Of a DNA stretch of 64,000 nt, positions 11,397-25,600 are shown piece after piece. Position 1 is the first letter of the stretch, and the number at the start of each line of letters is the position of its first letter. The DNA comes from Apostichopus japonicus (taxonomy: Eukaryota > Echinodermata > Holothuroidea > Aspidochirotida > Stichopodidae): contig NC_092577.1 in NCBI RefSeq assembly GCF_037975245.1, positions 2,990,501-3,054,500 of the forward strand, in the 5' to 3' direction. The notes beneath the pieces were generated by a model. It worked only from the letters and a program-made list of their open reading frames with translations. It did no database searches and had not been told where the DNA came from. Both the position numbers and the translations under genes were made by a program.

Positions 11397-13192
11397 AGTA
11401 CTTAGACTTTCTAAGGGGAAATATTTTCAATTGCCAATGTCTATGGCATGTTTGGAATATTTGGTATAATTCTACTTTTGACAACAAAAAAAATTATATA
11501 TATTTTTAGTCAGTCCAGCAAATAACCCTTTTTGTTGTAATCGTAAAATTACAATGGGTACAGTTTGTTTTTCTTCTTGGACATTCTGTTAAAAATTGAA
11601 AATAATATTAGTATGATTAAAATAAAATAAAGAATACAACATTCAAACTTAAGTGTTTTATATTATTCAGCTCATGCGAGGTAAATCTAGTAAACCATCC
11701 ACTCCATGAAAATGTAAGTCTTAAACAGTTTCGATTCACCACGCAGGAATCTTAAATACGACCGGATGAGTCGTTTGAAGTGTAAGTACAATACAACTAA
11801 TCTGTTAATTTAGTCACTCACAACATATGCGCTACTAATTTACTGTTCTCCTTTTATCCTGTTCTGACTCTTATAAATATTCAAGGTTAATACTATGCTC
11901 TTTTGAAATATTAGTATAAGTTAAGGTAAATATTTAAAAGATTGTTTTTTGCATAAAAATACATCTTTCGAAATAGAACTCCATAAAAATAAAAAAAATA
12001 CACATTTAATGCAATTTCATATTTCGCTTCCTTCTTTCTTCCTTTGTTTTTAAGTTAATATTAATATTTTATTATATCTACTACCCTGGTTGTTTTAATA
12101 CACACAAGCACATATGATGGAATAGATAATGATAAAGTATGACTTTGAGGCAGGACAAAGTGAATTTTGATATTTTATCAAAATTATGATTTATGGTCCA
12201 AATATCATTTCAAATTACTTTTGTTGGCGGTTGAGAATATAACGTTTTTAAACACGAGAGGTTTCAATGATCATATCGGCTGGAAAACCTAGGTTTAGCG
12301 ACGAGAACTTCCATGTGGTCTCAGATTACATCTTCACAAATGCTCGAATTATTGTCATATTTTAATATCTGGGAAGATGATTATTACACATCGACATTTA
12401 ACATCATTCAAAAGCGAACTCACTCAAAAAACCAAAAATAGACATAGCAAGTTGACCCAGTAGAATAATCTTCTTCTCTGCATTGGAATTATGACATATC
12501 AACGTTAAAATTTGATGAAAGCCACCCTTTCCTCTCAAAACTTTAAATATACAAGGTGTATACAAGGTGCTAATACCTGGTCATTTCTCAAAGGGGCTAA
12601 GAATATCAAAGTTTAAATCCACTAGTCACATATATTTAAAAAAAAATTATTTTAAAGGCAATATAAATATAATAGCATATGTCAGAATGCTTCCTTAAAG
12701 TTTCTTTTTTTTGGTGTTTTTTAGATGTTAAACATAGTTTGCAAACTAAACTTTTGTGATGACACTATCAAGTTTTAGATCCAATTCACCAGGCTTTCAG
12801 GATAAACGGAAACTTCAGAATGCCTTTTTTTTTAGTAAAAGAAACGCTAAAGGTAGATTTCGTAATACAACCGATAATCATTACTTTAAACATTATAATA
12901 GTTGGAAAGCCATCACTTTCCGATAAAGGAGAATATTTTAGAGGCAGAATTTTAAGAACTCATTTTGCAAAATTAGTTAAAAACAAAAGTGGCAAAGAAG
13001 GAAATTTTTCAAAACTAGAAAATTGACCTTTTTTTGGCCAGCATTTTCAGGAAAAAAAAGGTAGAAAACAAAACAAAAATTAAAGTACACTTTGTTCGCG
13101 AAAGCAAATTCTGTGAATACATCGTATCTTCTTATTAAGAACTGGCAGTGTGGACACAAAAGCTGGATCTGAATAGTTAACAGGAAAGTTTA

Positions 13193-13520
13193 AGGTCAAG
13201 GGTCAGGAAAAGTCTTCTCATAAGCTCAAGGGTCAAGCAAGTTTTGTTCTATTAGGTCAAGGGTCAATCAAGTCTTTAAAATGACAAGGGTCAAGAACAT
13301 CTATATGGTCATGGGTATGTCAAGTATGTGAAAGGTCAAGGGTCAATCAATTATTTGTACAAGGTCAAGGGTCAATCAATTCTTTGTATCAGGTCAAGGA
13401 AGTGATTCGATAAGGTCAACAGGTCAAGGAAGTCTACAAGGTCAAGTGTCAATCAAGTTTGTGTAAGGTCAAGAATTTCTTTGTATCAGGTCCAGCAGTT
13501 CTTTGTATTAAGTCGAGGGT
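13193..13520 (+). promoter_or_regulatory. Cluster of AGGTCA half-sites, several in DR1 arrangement
   Basis: Within 330 bases there are four exact AGGTCAAGGGTCA words (first at 13193-13205) and several near matches: AGCTCAAGGGTCA, AGGTCAAGTGTCA and a DR2-like AGGTCAACAGGTCA. Two half-sites with one base between is the arrangement recognised by HNF4/RXR/COUP-TF receptors. The words are spaced irregularly, roughly 20-70 bases apart, with recurrent AATCAA between, so this may also be a decayed minisatellite. It lies in the gap downstream of both VCPKMT and DGKQ. Confidence 0.5.
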
Positions 13521-13529
13521 CAATAAAAA

Positions 13530-16500
13530 ATACATTTTAAATCATATATGCTGAGATCATACACATAGATTTGGCTTTGTGGCAGTACATGTTGTTCTTA
13601 TGCAAATACTCCTCAGAGATGTTTTCTTGTTTAAAAAAAAAAAAACCAACAATCCTTAACCTTCATTACATCTATAAAGCTTCCACTTGATTTTTGAACA
13701 CAAAAAGAAAGTTTTCTGGTTTTAAACTCATTTACTTCTATTTTAAACTCTGTGATTTAGCTCTATTCTTACAAGGCTATGTATTAAGATACAAACACAA
13801 AATTGTTTATCACTTTGAAAAGAACTCAAGTTAGCAGCAAACAAAAGAGAAACGATAAGAAAATTAGTCAAGGGGAAATTTCACAAAACCAAAAAAAAAT
13901 ATGAAAAAAACTTGCTTATTATGTTCTTATCAAAATCAATTTCAATGTCTCCAAATGCTGAAACCACTTACATACAAAGTACAAAAAAAAAAAAAAAAAA
14001 TTTTGCCCCAGATATTACCTTTTTCACTTTTTCGCTAGCAAATTTTTGACACAAACTGCTGTACCTAAAAGGCAAACACATTTGAGGATTATGAATGTGC
14101 TTATGACAAATATGATTGTTACTGTCTATTGGACTGCATGAAACACAATGATACACACACATACAGATTGATACGCCTTGCATGAATACAACAAGTCACA
14201 TTTTGAAAAAAATCCCTTTATCAACCATTATCAGGTATTAAGTGCATACCAATCAAAAAACCTTTCTGTGAACTGGCTAAAAATTACTTAAAATCATTAT
14301 ATGCTTTTTTTATCATAACTTGACCCAAAAAACAAAGTACTTTTTTTTTGGTGATTTTTTTAGTTTTATTTTGTGTTAAATTGACTTTTACTCTTTGTTT
14401 GTAACAACTGTCTTTGTTTTTCTTCTCTTTTCGTCATAATTAAGGACTAAAAATAAATATATGTATGTACATTGTGAACGTTGAAAGATAGTTGAAGGTT
14501 CATTGCACTTGAAAACGTTTCTTTTCTCCGCTCACAGCCCAAAAATTCAACAGCAGAGAGAGATTAAATTCAACCCTCACTTTCTCCCTACCCCCCCCAA
14601 GACAAAAAAATGAAATTTTTCTTAAAAAAAAAAAGCCAAAGATATTAAATAATATCAACTTTATCAAGGCTTTCGTTATCTACTGATCAATCTATTTACA
14701 ATCACAGCTTGATTTTTTTTCGTCAATAATTTTTTCGTCAAGAAAATAGCCAAAATCATTCAAGATTTTCAGGTCTTCTGCATCAAGCAACCAATGCAGC
14801 AAAAAAGAAAAAAGGGAAAAAAAGGATGTATTGCTTGTTTTGTTAGTCGCCTAGGTAACATAAGAAAACAAGTGAGGTATAGTGTTTTGTTTGTCGATCC
14901 GATTGTCTCAATATAAGGAAAGAAATTAAAATTCTGAACGATAAAAAGAAATATTATAAAGTGACGGCGATCTCAGACGGCCGTCGTAGCAAAACACGAA
15001 AGTTCTTCCAAACTTTTTCGACGTGCTGCGGTGAAGTGGCTTTTCAAACAGCCTGACTGTGAAGACCCAAACGAAAGGAAGATGCAAGATTAATTACCAG
15101 AGTGATAGAAAAAGTCAAAATCATTGGCTGCATTCAGTGACATCTATAACGTGGCAGAACGAATCATAGCTATTTTGACCACACACCCCCCTCCCACGCC
15201 TCCACACCCTCCCCCACAGTTACAAATTGTGCAATACAATGGGCTATGAACAACAGCGTAAAGGTTTCTGTTAGAACCATCGTTTTACTCAGTGCAATCT
15301 AAAGAGAGGGCGCAAGAATAACTGAACAGATTTGTAAAGTCCTTTTGACCACTCCCCCCATTGCCCGCCCCCCCCCCCTCTCCGAAGGAAAAAAATTGTT
15401 CTATGATTGAGACTTTTATTCTCTGTTTCAACAAATTCATGTTGCTGTTTTTATGATAGCTAAATAACTTAACTTCTAACTATCATTATGAGAAGCTTCT
15501 CCCAGAATATACTAAAAGAAAGTATCTGTTAAAGTAATCGGACTTTGGCCCAGACCCTCCCCTCCCCCCCCATTTCTTCACCACTCATCTCCACCATTTT
15601 TGGTTCTCAAAAATGCTGCATTCTTTCTTTCGGATGATTGGTTGGGTTAACTATGATACCGTCTACCTTGTGATAGCAATTATTGAAATAAAAAGTGGCC
15701 ATTTTGGAAAAATTGCTGGAAATTAAGATTTTCTACCCCCTTGAGCAGTTGAAAGAGTGAGGAAACACATTTACAAATTCTAATACCTTGCACCTCCCGT
15801 CACACTTTAACTACGCAACAAACTCCCTCTGCAGTAAATGAATCAGACCATCTGAGACTTTCTCTTTGTGCAATGGTAAAATTGATCTCTCCTTTATCCT
15901 AATATTAATCCTAATAATATTTCAGACATGCAGTGTTTTGATATTTTGATCGCAGAAAGATTTCATAAAATGGTTTCTGTATCGACTCGATAAATTTCAC
16001 TGTCTGCACAGATTTTCAGTATAAAATTTAATCAAATCCACAAATTGTAAATCACAAAGCAATAAAAAAAAAATTGTCTTTGCATTTTTTCGTACCACAA
16101 TTTGAAACGACAGTTGATTACAAACTTACAATAAACTGTATAAATGTTGTGCGTCGTCAACTTCCAAATGGTACTGGTGCATTTGACCCAGATCAACCCA
16201 TGACCTATTTTAGAGTGCCTCATAAATAGCCTCCTGAGTCTCACTACAGTGCTGTTAATGTTTATATTTTTTTTCTCACCCTTTTTTTTTGAGGTAAATT
16301 AGAAGAGGGTAAAGTTGCTATTTCATTTTTTCCCTAACATTGTAAAGTAATAGGTCTTGGGTGACCTAACCCTTTGCATACTGGGACAAGCTATTTCGTT
16401 TCTCAATAACCTTAACATTTAATTTTGAGATCTCCCATTTCCAGAAAAATTGGCTAGTTTTTGAAATATCCTTGTATAAATAAAATGTATAATTAATCGC

Positions 16501-17777
16501 TTCTCGGTATTGTCCAAATCAGTTTATAATGCCGGCCCGACAGGGAATTCCAAATGGCATGTACAATAAAAATTGTTTCAAACATATAAAGGAAACACGA
16601 CATACGTCGATAAATGTTCCCTGCTACGTCATGACCAACAAACAGCAGCAAAGGGCCGCTCCAATTCTTTGTGTTTGCTAAGCATTACACAAAATAACTC
16701 CATCCCCAGTTCACATCCCCCAATCCCACCCCAACATGAGACTTTTAATGATCCCCTACTTCACACATCGAGTAAAACAGGTAACACATGTAGGCAAACT
16801 GCATGGTAGACCACAAGTAACTCTGGGTTGCAGATATCTGGGGCGACAAAAAGTGTGACGTTTAGGCTAATGGCCATCCTATCGACATGAGTATGATAGC
16901 TACCCACTGTGTGGAAAAGTACCATCTCCTGTTCATGGGCAGCTTTGAATTTAACGATTGCCTCGATTGGGGATGGGGGGGGGGGTTACAAAACCTCAAT
17001 CGGGTGTCAGAGTCATTTTTTCAGAATAAAAGACGTCCGTAAAGATAATACTGCAAACGAAAGTCAGTTTGACTTATTTTATTCCCAAGGGACCCTTCCC
17101 CAGCATTCTTTGGACAGCTAAAAAATGCAAATCTATTCGTTAAAGCCGTTATAGCCTGTCGTCAGTTTCCCATTGTAATGTTAAAGCATTAACTTTATGA
17201 CATGTGTCAAAGTCGGGATCAAACTAGTCTGATGTTTCTTTTTACTGAGCCATAAAAAAAAGTACTTTTGACATCATTTAATTAAAATCTTCTTCTTCTT
17301 ACACAACTGCTCTGCATGATATCATTCCAATCTTAGATAATGATTTATCCACCTTTTCAACTCACACAGGACATATTTCTAACATTTTTTTTTTTCCTTA
17401 CACCACGACCAGTTTTATGGTCGAATATAATTTTTGTGTGGCTAAAAGCTCATTTGGACAATCCCAGATAAGTTTTCCACATTTAAAAACAAAAAAAAAC
17501 TCTCTTTTTTTATTTCCCCTGTTATCGACAGGGGAAAGAAAATTCATCTAAAAGCTTCTTGGAAACGAGTGTAAAACTTCAAGCACTTTCAAGTATCCCC
17601 ATGGCGACCATTCCGCTTTCTTGCTATCTTGTTTCAAGCAATGGTGGCTTCTTCCATGGGACTTGAATAATCTGGCAGTGTAGGTGTTGCTCGTTGGATC
17701 AAAGTCACATGACCATTGTCACATGACCAACACTACTGAAGGAATCTTTCTTGTTACCATGACGTCCACCAGGCAGC
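13530..17777. other. Non-coding stretch, possible DGKQ 3' UTR
   Basis: AT-rich sequence with poly-A/T and poly-C/G tracts and no recognisable coding exon on either strand. The part nearest 17777 should include the DGKQ 3' UTR. On the minus strand the first AATAAA after the stop is near 17508. Several more lie further on, so the UTR length is uncertain. Confidence 0.6.
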
Positions 17778-19657
17778 TCATAATTGGTTACTCTCGTCGC
17801 TCTTCATGGTGACTAACTTGGCCTGTTCCCGCCGAGGGCTGGCGCTGTCATTGGATATTGCTGGTTCTGTATTACGTCGCTTCATCTTCGACTTGGATTT
17901 CTTTAGCACTGTTGCCTGGGAAATGATCAGACATGTTGGAAAAAAATTTCTTTTACACATCTTCTCTTTATACTTATACCATGTTTAATACTTGTGATCA
18001 CATTACAACAATAAATAAAAGTCTTAAAGGGAAAATTAGTGGTTAGTGGTTTAAAGAAAATCTTTAAAATGTTCTAAATGAGATCAAAATGTTTACCTAT
18101 AAATCAAAACCATTTGTCTTCTCTTCTGCAACCATCTTCCTAGCTTTTAAACCTTATTCCGTAAAATTGGCATTTGAAGTACAACGTACAGTAGCAGCTA
18201 CTTTAACGGGGCACTACGGAGGGTGCTATTAAATAGTTGGTTGGGAAGGGTGGGGTCTGTCTGTTAAAAGGGTCTCTTGTTGATGTCGTTCTGCCTAATA
18301 CTTCAGTCAATTCCCACAATACTCCTTCAAATTTTTTTCTTTAGAAAGCAGTATTGAGAATTGTTTTATTCAGTTATGTGATACCTCTGACCCCCTAACC
18401 TATTTCAATATAGGATCATATGCTCTCCAACGCCCTGGACATTAAAAAGACATTTCATGACTTGTACCTGCAATACCTATTAACACCAATGTTATTAAAA
18501 CTCTCTTACAGAGCAAAAGATAACAGCCAACCCCTCCTCCCCCCCTCCTCTCCCTTCCCTAATGGCCAACATCCCAACCATCTCCCCACCCAAAATTTAC
18601 ACAATTTTCTTTCTGGCCATGATCATAAATTAACCCTTGCATGCATTGATACCCGTAGGATCTATATCTATAAAGAACTGTTCATCCATCCTACAGAACA
18701 AAACAATGCAGGAGATGCTCCTCTCCCCCCCTTCCCCCCTCCCCCCATCCACTCTGTCCCTTCCATACCTCCACACCTTTTGCACAGCTGATGGTCCCAG
18801 ATGGACAACAAGAAATCAAAGTTAATCCTGTACCTGCTATCAGGCTGTAGGCTTCATAATGTAACTGAACATTCTTTCTGCTTTAAGTCCATAAGCAGCC
18901 AACCCCTCTTACACACCCCCCCCTAAGATGCCCCCCTCCCCCTCCCACCAACCTTTTCTCTTTCTGCTGTCCTTACCTGTAAGGCTGACCGGCATACCAC
19001 CACCTGACCCGCAGGCTGCATCCACGGCTCACCATCAACTTGCACAGGAATGTCCGTCTTCATTGTGACTCGAATCTGGGGGTCGAAGAAATGTAAGAAA
19101 CGTTATTTTATTTTAAAGATAATTGCACCCATGTACTAAGAGGAAGGAGGGGAGGGGGGGGGGGAGGTTCATGCCTAAGGATAATAACCCAAATATAATG
19201 ACAAAATCCTGAAACCATCAAAATGAATCCTCTCTTTTTGTTTTCTGTAAATCTAAATTACATGCAGAAATTGGAGAAGACATCAGAAAGCAACCGTCAA
19301 AGATGAGTAGGAGAAATGGAGTCAAACTTTATCTTTCTAATTCGAGGACAAATATCAAAAGATATTGAGATCAGATTTTTAAAAATAAATCCAAAGTGAC
19401 ATCATTTTTCTCTTCCTTGCATTAAAATCTAACATCTTTCACAGGAATATCCCTTTCGTAATGTTAAATCGTAACGTCGACCACCAACCTGGGCACCTTG
19501 CGCCAGACGAGTTCCGCATCGAAGCCCACTCTGTATTTGGCCGAGGTGAACCACACCTGTCAGACCTACGACCTCCAGCATACCGTCGTCATGGCGGCAC
19601 TTGGCAAAGTTGGCATCTTGATTGTCGACGCCCCACGGATCGGCTCCTGAACCCCAG
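17778..19657 (-). CDS. DGKQ: DGKQ accessory domain and C-terminal exons
   Basis: Exon 19489-19657 encodes [26 protein letters not shown] and [10 protein letters not shown], the conserved DGK accessory domain. Exon 18977-19075 encodes [15 protein letters not shown]. The last exon, 17778-17915, is a basic then Ser/Glu-rich tail ([11 protein letters not shown]) ending at TGA 17778-17780. Confidence 0.95.
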
Positions 19658-22600
19658 CTGTGGAAGGAAACAGCACATTTTAGATATTGTGCAGTCAACC
19701 GACTCCAGAAGCACATTTTCTGGTAAGCAAATTGTACCTGTTTCCCTTTCACAGAATTGTAACAGATATTTCAACTTGTTATAACTTGTTTAAGTTGTTG
19801 CAACTTCAGCAGATTCACCATGACAAGGGATAGTCAATATTATATTTATACTAGTTTGTGATGCAACCTTTGCGGGGGTTTTTTAACTGCATTTTGAATG
19901 TTAAACAATATCATCGTTGACGGCAATTAAGCACACCCCTCAGCCACAAATCTTTAGACCACTACAGAAAACAACAGATGGCAAAGCATTTAATAGCATT
20001 TAATTATAGCTAGCCAGTGGATTACAAAATTGTTGTTACATTTTGTTCAAGCTACTATGACAAATAACTACTGGCATGTCATTCACAGCATTTAATAGCA
20101 AGTTGGTAGTATATTATACTGGACAGTGTCATCTTCAAAGCACATGTAGCAAGTAACTAACAGCATGTTATAGCAAATCCATAGTATACAGTACTGGCCA
20201 GCATCATCTTCTAATCCACTGCAGCAATGACTCCTGGAATATTTTATCCCAGCATTTAAATAGCAAATTAGTAGCATTCCATATTTGGTCAGCATCATCT
20301 ACCGAGCAAAGGCGACAAATGACAGCCTGGCATATTATTTGCAGTATTTGATAGCAAATTGATAATATATAAATTTGGACAGTGTCAGCTTTCCAGCCAC
20401 TACTGGCATATTATTAGAATTTATAGCCAGTCAGAAGTATGCAGTACTGGACAGTGTCACCTTCCAAGCGACTGCAACAAATACGTTCTTGCATCTTATT
20501 TACATTAATACAGGGATGAGCCTGGGGTAAAAAAATAAATCACGGAACTTTGCAAAAGTTGCGGTATAGGCTCCAGTTTGCGTATGCTACAGTGTGTTAG
20601 GATAATAGTTTTTGTCCCTGAGGTAGAAAAGCAATCACGGATATTCCGCGAATTCGCAGAAAAAGCTCATGCCTGATTAATAGCACATTTTTCACATCAC
20701 AGGGACAAGCTTAGGTCACAGATGGGTCACATGACAAGTTAAAAACTTGAAACAAGTTAAAAACTAGAAACAAAATATGGAATATGTTTGGCCCATGCAA
20801 ACTGTAGATGTTTACGGTGGTCCGGCTCACCTGGATATATTTAAGATCAGGATGCCCTCTAAGGTTGGAAGTGTCAAAATGTTGCCATCGACCTCTATCT
20901 TCAGTTCTTTGTTCAGCTCCTTACAAGATGTTCTACGACCTATCCTTGACATGCCTAGCCTAACGTAGACGCCTTTATTGTGTATTCTTCGAAGAGAGAA
21001 ACAGGAGATTGCATCAACGATGAATAACTCAATTTATACAGAATCATTGCAGAAGGAATAATGTGCCTCATTGCCATTTTAATCAGTACCAGAGTCATCA
21101 GCTGGAATAACTTAGTTAATATAAAGTTAATTAGTTAATATGTGAAAATGTATAATTCAAAATATTTTTGAATCAATTAAGTCGGAGGGTAAAGGACCTT
21201 AGTATGTGAATTGATGACAGTTGCACCAACTGTCACAGATTGGGTGTGACAGATTAAAGACACCTGTCACAAAAAAGCTTCCGATCTCTTTTAAGTGTAG
21301 AATCCAGCTTTGTTTCTTACTGTTTCTGATCGTGCTGCCATGTTTTCCCAAACTCGGTGAAAAAGAAACAAACTTTTTCAAAATTAAAGGGAGAAACAAA
21401 TCAAGTCCATTGCTTAGAAGTGCCATCAAGATCTGTGATACAACTTACCCGCTATTCGGTCCAATGATTCAGCCTTCTTCTTGGTACCACGACCCTCTAT
21501 GACAACTCAATTCCCCCCCCACCCTGACCATCTCAATTTCTGTTGCCCTCGGCGACTTACCTACTATTGAATTTTTCGGGTTTTTCTTCTCTGGCTAAAT
21601 GAAAGCCCAGGCATAGCTCTGCGTCGATTCCGATGCTGAAGTAGTTGTTCATGACGAACATGTTTGGCATCTCCTCGTTACTCGTACTGCTGTTGGATGA
21701 GTTGGAATGGTTGTCGCTCTCCACGAATCGGTTACACTGCTGCTCGGCTGGTTCAAAGATCACCGTCCATCTGGATTTGAACCAATCAAAAACCAGTTTT
21801 AAATCATTGGTCGTTGCTATCTGCGGTTGACCCCTATTGAGTACGTCACGGTCTGTTATCACATAATTCACTCTACATATTCTTTATTCTTCAATGAAGG
21901 GATATCGATCGTGTGTATCACCCTAACCCTGAAAGGGACATCAATCGTGTGTCCCCCGAATCCTTTAAGGGATATGGATGGTGTGTATCCCCCTTATCAT
22001 TAAAGGGATATCAATCATATTGATAATGTGTGTCCCCCTTATCCTTAAAGGAATATTCCCATAAGAGACGATGTAAAATTATACTGAAGAGAAAAATATT
22101 TCCGGTCATTATTGAAAACTAAAGCTCACAATCTTATCCTTGAAACTCAACATATCGTTCATTGAATGTCACAATAAACACCAAACCAGCCCTGTCACCC
22201 CCCATCACTAACACCTGTCTCCCCCCTCCCTCTTTTTTGAGCTTCTCTTTTTGCACAAAGAGTTGCCTATAGGATGGGATGAAAAGCTTATCTTGCTAGA
22301 ATACCTCCCAAGTTCAGCATTTTTGCAAAACAATTCCCCTGAAAGGACACAATATCTCAAAATTCCCCCACACCCCCCCCCCCCTCCCTTGGCATCTATC
22401 TCCTCATCTGTCTCTTTTCTTTACTCACCTATCCAGCTTAACTTCCTCTGCACCTAGGGCTGCCTGTAAGATTGGATACAACTCCTCTTCCACACACCCC
22501 CACCCCCACCCCCTCCCCTCCCCCTCCCTTGGAATCCATCACCTCATCTGTCTCTTTTATTCACTCACCTGTCCAGCTTAACCTCCTCTGCACCTAGGGC

Positions 22601-25600
22601 TGCCTGCAGGATTGGATACAACTCCTCTTGTTGGTATCCCCCTCCCCATTTCAACACTCTTGCAAGGTCATTCCCTAGATGAAGAAAAAATTTGTCAAAA
22701 TCATTGTTAAGCAAAACCAAACTTGAAAAACAATCTATTAACATTCGATGAAGAGGCTTTTAAAGAGTTATAAGCCATTTACTTGGAAAAGTCCTTCACC
22801 AACGGAAAACTTCATTTCCCAGGGAAAGATTTCCACCCAGCAGACTTTACAGGAAGATCTGTTTATGGCAAACCACTTTAAGGAAACAAACTATAATTTG
22901 ACCCCCTACAAAATTGCATCAAAAACAAGGAAGCCGGCATAAACTTTAAGGCTATAATCAAAATTCTAAAACATTAGCATATTAGTGTGGTAATCTAGTC
23001 TCCTGTGGTGGCAACTGTCAAGTTTAATAGGGTTTCTACTCTTCTGTAGTACATAACTGTACTATTCTGGTGTGATACACTCGCAACTGTAGTATTCTAG
23101 CGTCATACACTCGCAACTGTAGTATTCTAGCGTCATACACTCGCAACTGTAGAATTCTAGCATCAAACACTCGCAACTGTAGTATTCTAGCGTCATACAC
23201 TCGCAACTGTAGTATTCTAGCCTCATACACTCGCAACTGCAGTATTCTAGCGTCATACACTCGCAACTGCAGTATCCTAGCGTCATACACTCGCAACTGC
23301 AGTATCCTAGCGTCATACACTCGCAACTGTAGAATTCTAGCATCAAACACTCGCAACTGTAGTATTCTAGCGTCATACACTCGCAACTGTAGTATTCTAG
23401 CGTCATGCACTCGCAACTGAAGTATTCTAGTGTGATACAATTGCAACTGTAGAATTCTAGTGTCATACATTAGCAACTGCAATATTCTAGTGTCAAGTAG
23501 TGGGAGCTCTAGGTTTCTAGAGTAATGTATTATAGACAACATTACTGTAAGGGATGATATTTTCTGGAGTCGTTGTAGTATTCTGTCACTTTCCATGAAA
23601 TTACGTGTCTAAGGTTGTCCCCTTCTGCTGCCTTTCCTACCATCATCACTGACCATCATCACTGACCATCACAAATGATAAGTAACGTCCACCACAATTA
23701 TTATTATCTGTTATATGTAACATTTAATGCTTACCTGTTCCGAGGGGCAGAATGGCGATAGCCGGTGAGCTGCATACAGAGAGTTGACCGATGTCGTCCA
23801 GGCATTGTAGGACCCAGCCGACGGTTCCATCACCACCACAAATCAGGATTCTGTACTCCTTTACTTTACTGAAGACATGTAACCTGTAGTCCAGTAGGAG
23901 TAGGTAATGGGAAGGGGAGGAGGGGGGATGTAGGTGCAGACAGGGTATAAGAGGCAGGGTAGAAGGAGGACATAACAGGGAGTAAGGGGAATAGGAGAGG
24001 GAAAGAAAAACATTGCAATTTGTCAGAGATGCTTTATCATATATCGTTGGAAATTATCAGCAATAAGGTAATTGTACATTGTAAGAACAGGCGATTGGGT
24101 TTGCAAAATAGTGCAACGAGAGTACAGGATAAATTGGGAGAAAACTGATCATGCAACAAACAAATAGAGCAGGTTTTTGGCGACAATACACCCCCAATAT
24201 TTTACAACACAAATTGTCCGGCAAGATAAATAGCTACTGAATACTGTGATGCAGTTTTCCTCTCCTCCCTCTCCTCTGAGAATAGAATCCCTCTCGAGCT
24301 GCATCATTTGAACATGATTCGATGAGACTGAAACATTGGTGGAAGGGACGATCAGAGGACACAGTACACCAGACTCCAGTGGTTGCTCAATACAACTTTA
24401 CGATACTTTACTTTACGATATTTCTCTGGTTTTGGAAGGTTTTAGTACATGTTATAATTCTATATCTATATTTCTTTACTTAGGAAATGGTTCTAGAAAT
24501 ATCTCTCTAAGTTTCGTTGTAGTTTATTAATTTTTTTTTTTTAGTTTTATAACTCACCCTGGTATGGGACCATCTTGCATCAAATCAAAGACCTGGCAGG
24601 GATTCAACATCTTCCTTAACGCGTCGATTATGTCTGCCCCTTGATGCCCCCCGCTCTTTACGTTGACGAATGCCAGGAGTGGAAGGGCATCTTCAGGCAG
24701 AGCATCAACCTTCAGAAATATTAATCAAAAATTACAAAATTAAAATTAAAAATACGAAAACAAAATTAAAAATACAAATACAAAAAAAAATCAAAATTAA
24801 AAATACAAAAAAAGGTGCGACCTCTTTATGGGCCAACAATTGTGTTTGACGAAAGAAAACTTTTCATTTCAGAAATAAATCGCTTACATGTATTTCAGGA
24901 ATAAAGACCGCTGTTACTGGCCGCTCGTCGTAGACTGCGTCTTTAAGAACATTGTAAGCCTCCAGTGCGTCATCTTTGTTCTGAAACGTAATCACGGTAG
25001 ACCCTGAGAGGGAAAACAAAGGATCATGAAACGAGCATTGGCATTACGACATATGCATTGGCGTTTCTAGTAAGAGTGTTAGCTCAGTGGTTAAAGCAAT
25101 CATAAGGTCCCAAGTTCGAGTGACTCCCAGATTAATGTATGTCGTCCAGTTACAGAGTTGTTGACAATTGACAATTCATAATCATGGACGTTAAATATGA
25201 ATCTAAGAGACTCACTTCGGTCAGCTTACGGCTTTGATAAGCCAATGATGGCTTCTTCGCGAGTTCCTGCTTGCAGGAGGATTTAAAATACATACAATAC
25301 ATACATACATAGTATACAAGGTTTGTGGTTAACTGAAGGAATGTGGTGACGATGCACCTCTGATCTGATGGTTCGAATAAATGAGATGTCTACGAGGGAC
25401 AGGGGTGGGGGTGGGGGGTGGATTCACCGACTGGGCAATTTCAGCACAGACAAAGCAAATGTATACAAATTGTTAACCCAATACTCGAGACCTACATTAT
25501 ACAGACATTTTTGTTTGTTGGGAAATTTTTCAACAATTTTAGCAAAGCAATTCCTTGACAATAACATAAATATCCCTGTCCACCTTATCTCCTACATTAT

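Larger units (their letters stand above)
8000..13190. other. Non-coding stretch after VCPKMT
   Basis: It holds the probable VCPKMT 3' UTR, two MITE copies, AT dinucleotide runs near 9165-9250, 9620 and 11505, poly-T and poly-A runs, and a G10 tract near 11098. The open frames are short and of low complexity. I see no gene. Confidence 0.7.

Noticed and set aside
23045-23490. CRISPR-like regular repeats
   Set aside because: Units are contiguous without unique spacers and lie in an animal intron.
23036-23596. 186-aa minus-strand protein with repeated [10 protein letters not shown]
   Set aside because: A product of the 30-bp minisatellite. Two frames are open at once, there are no splice signals and no family match.
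25075-25150. tRNA gene
   Set aside because: A and B boxes are present but no cloverleaf can be completed, and the same head occurs with a shared body at 62575-62822. It is a SINE.
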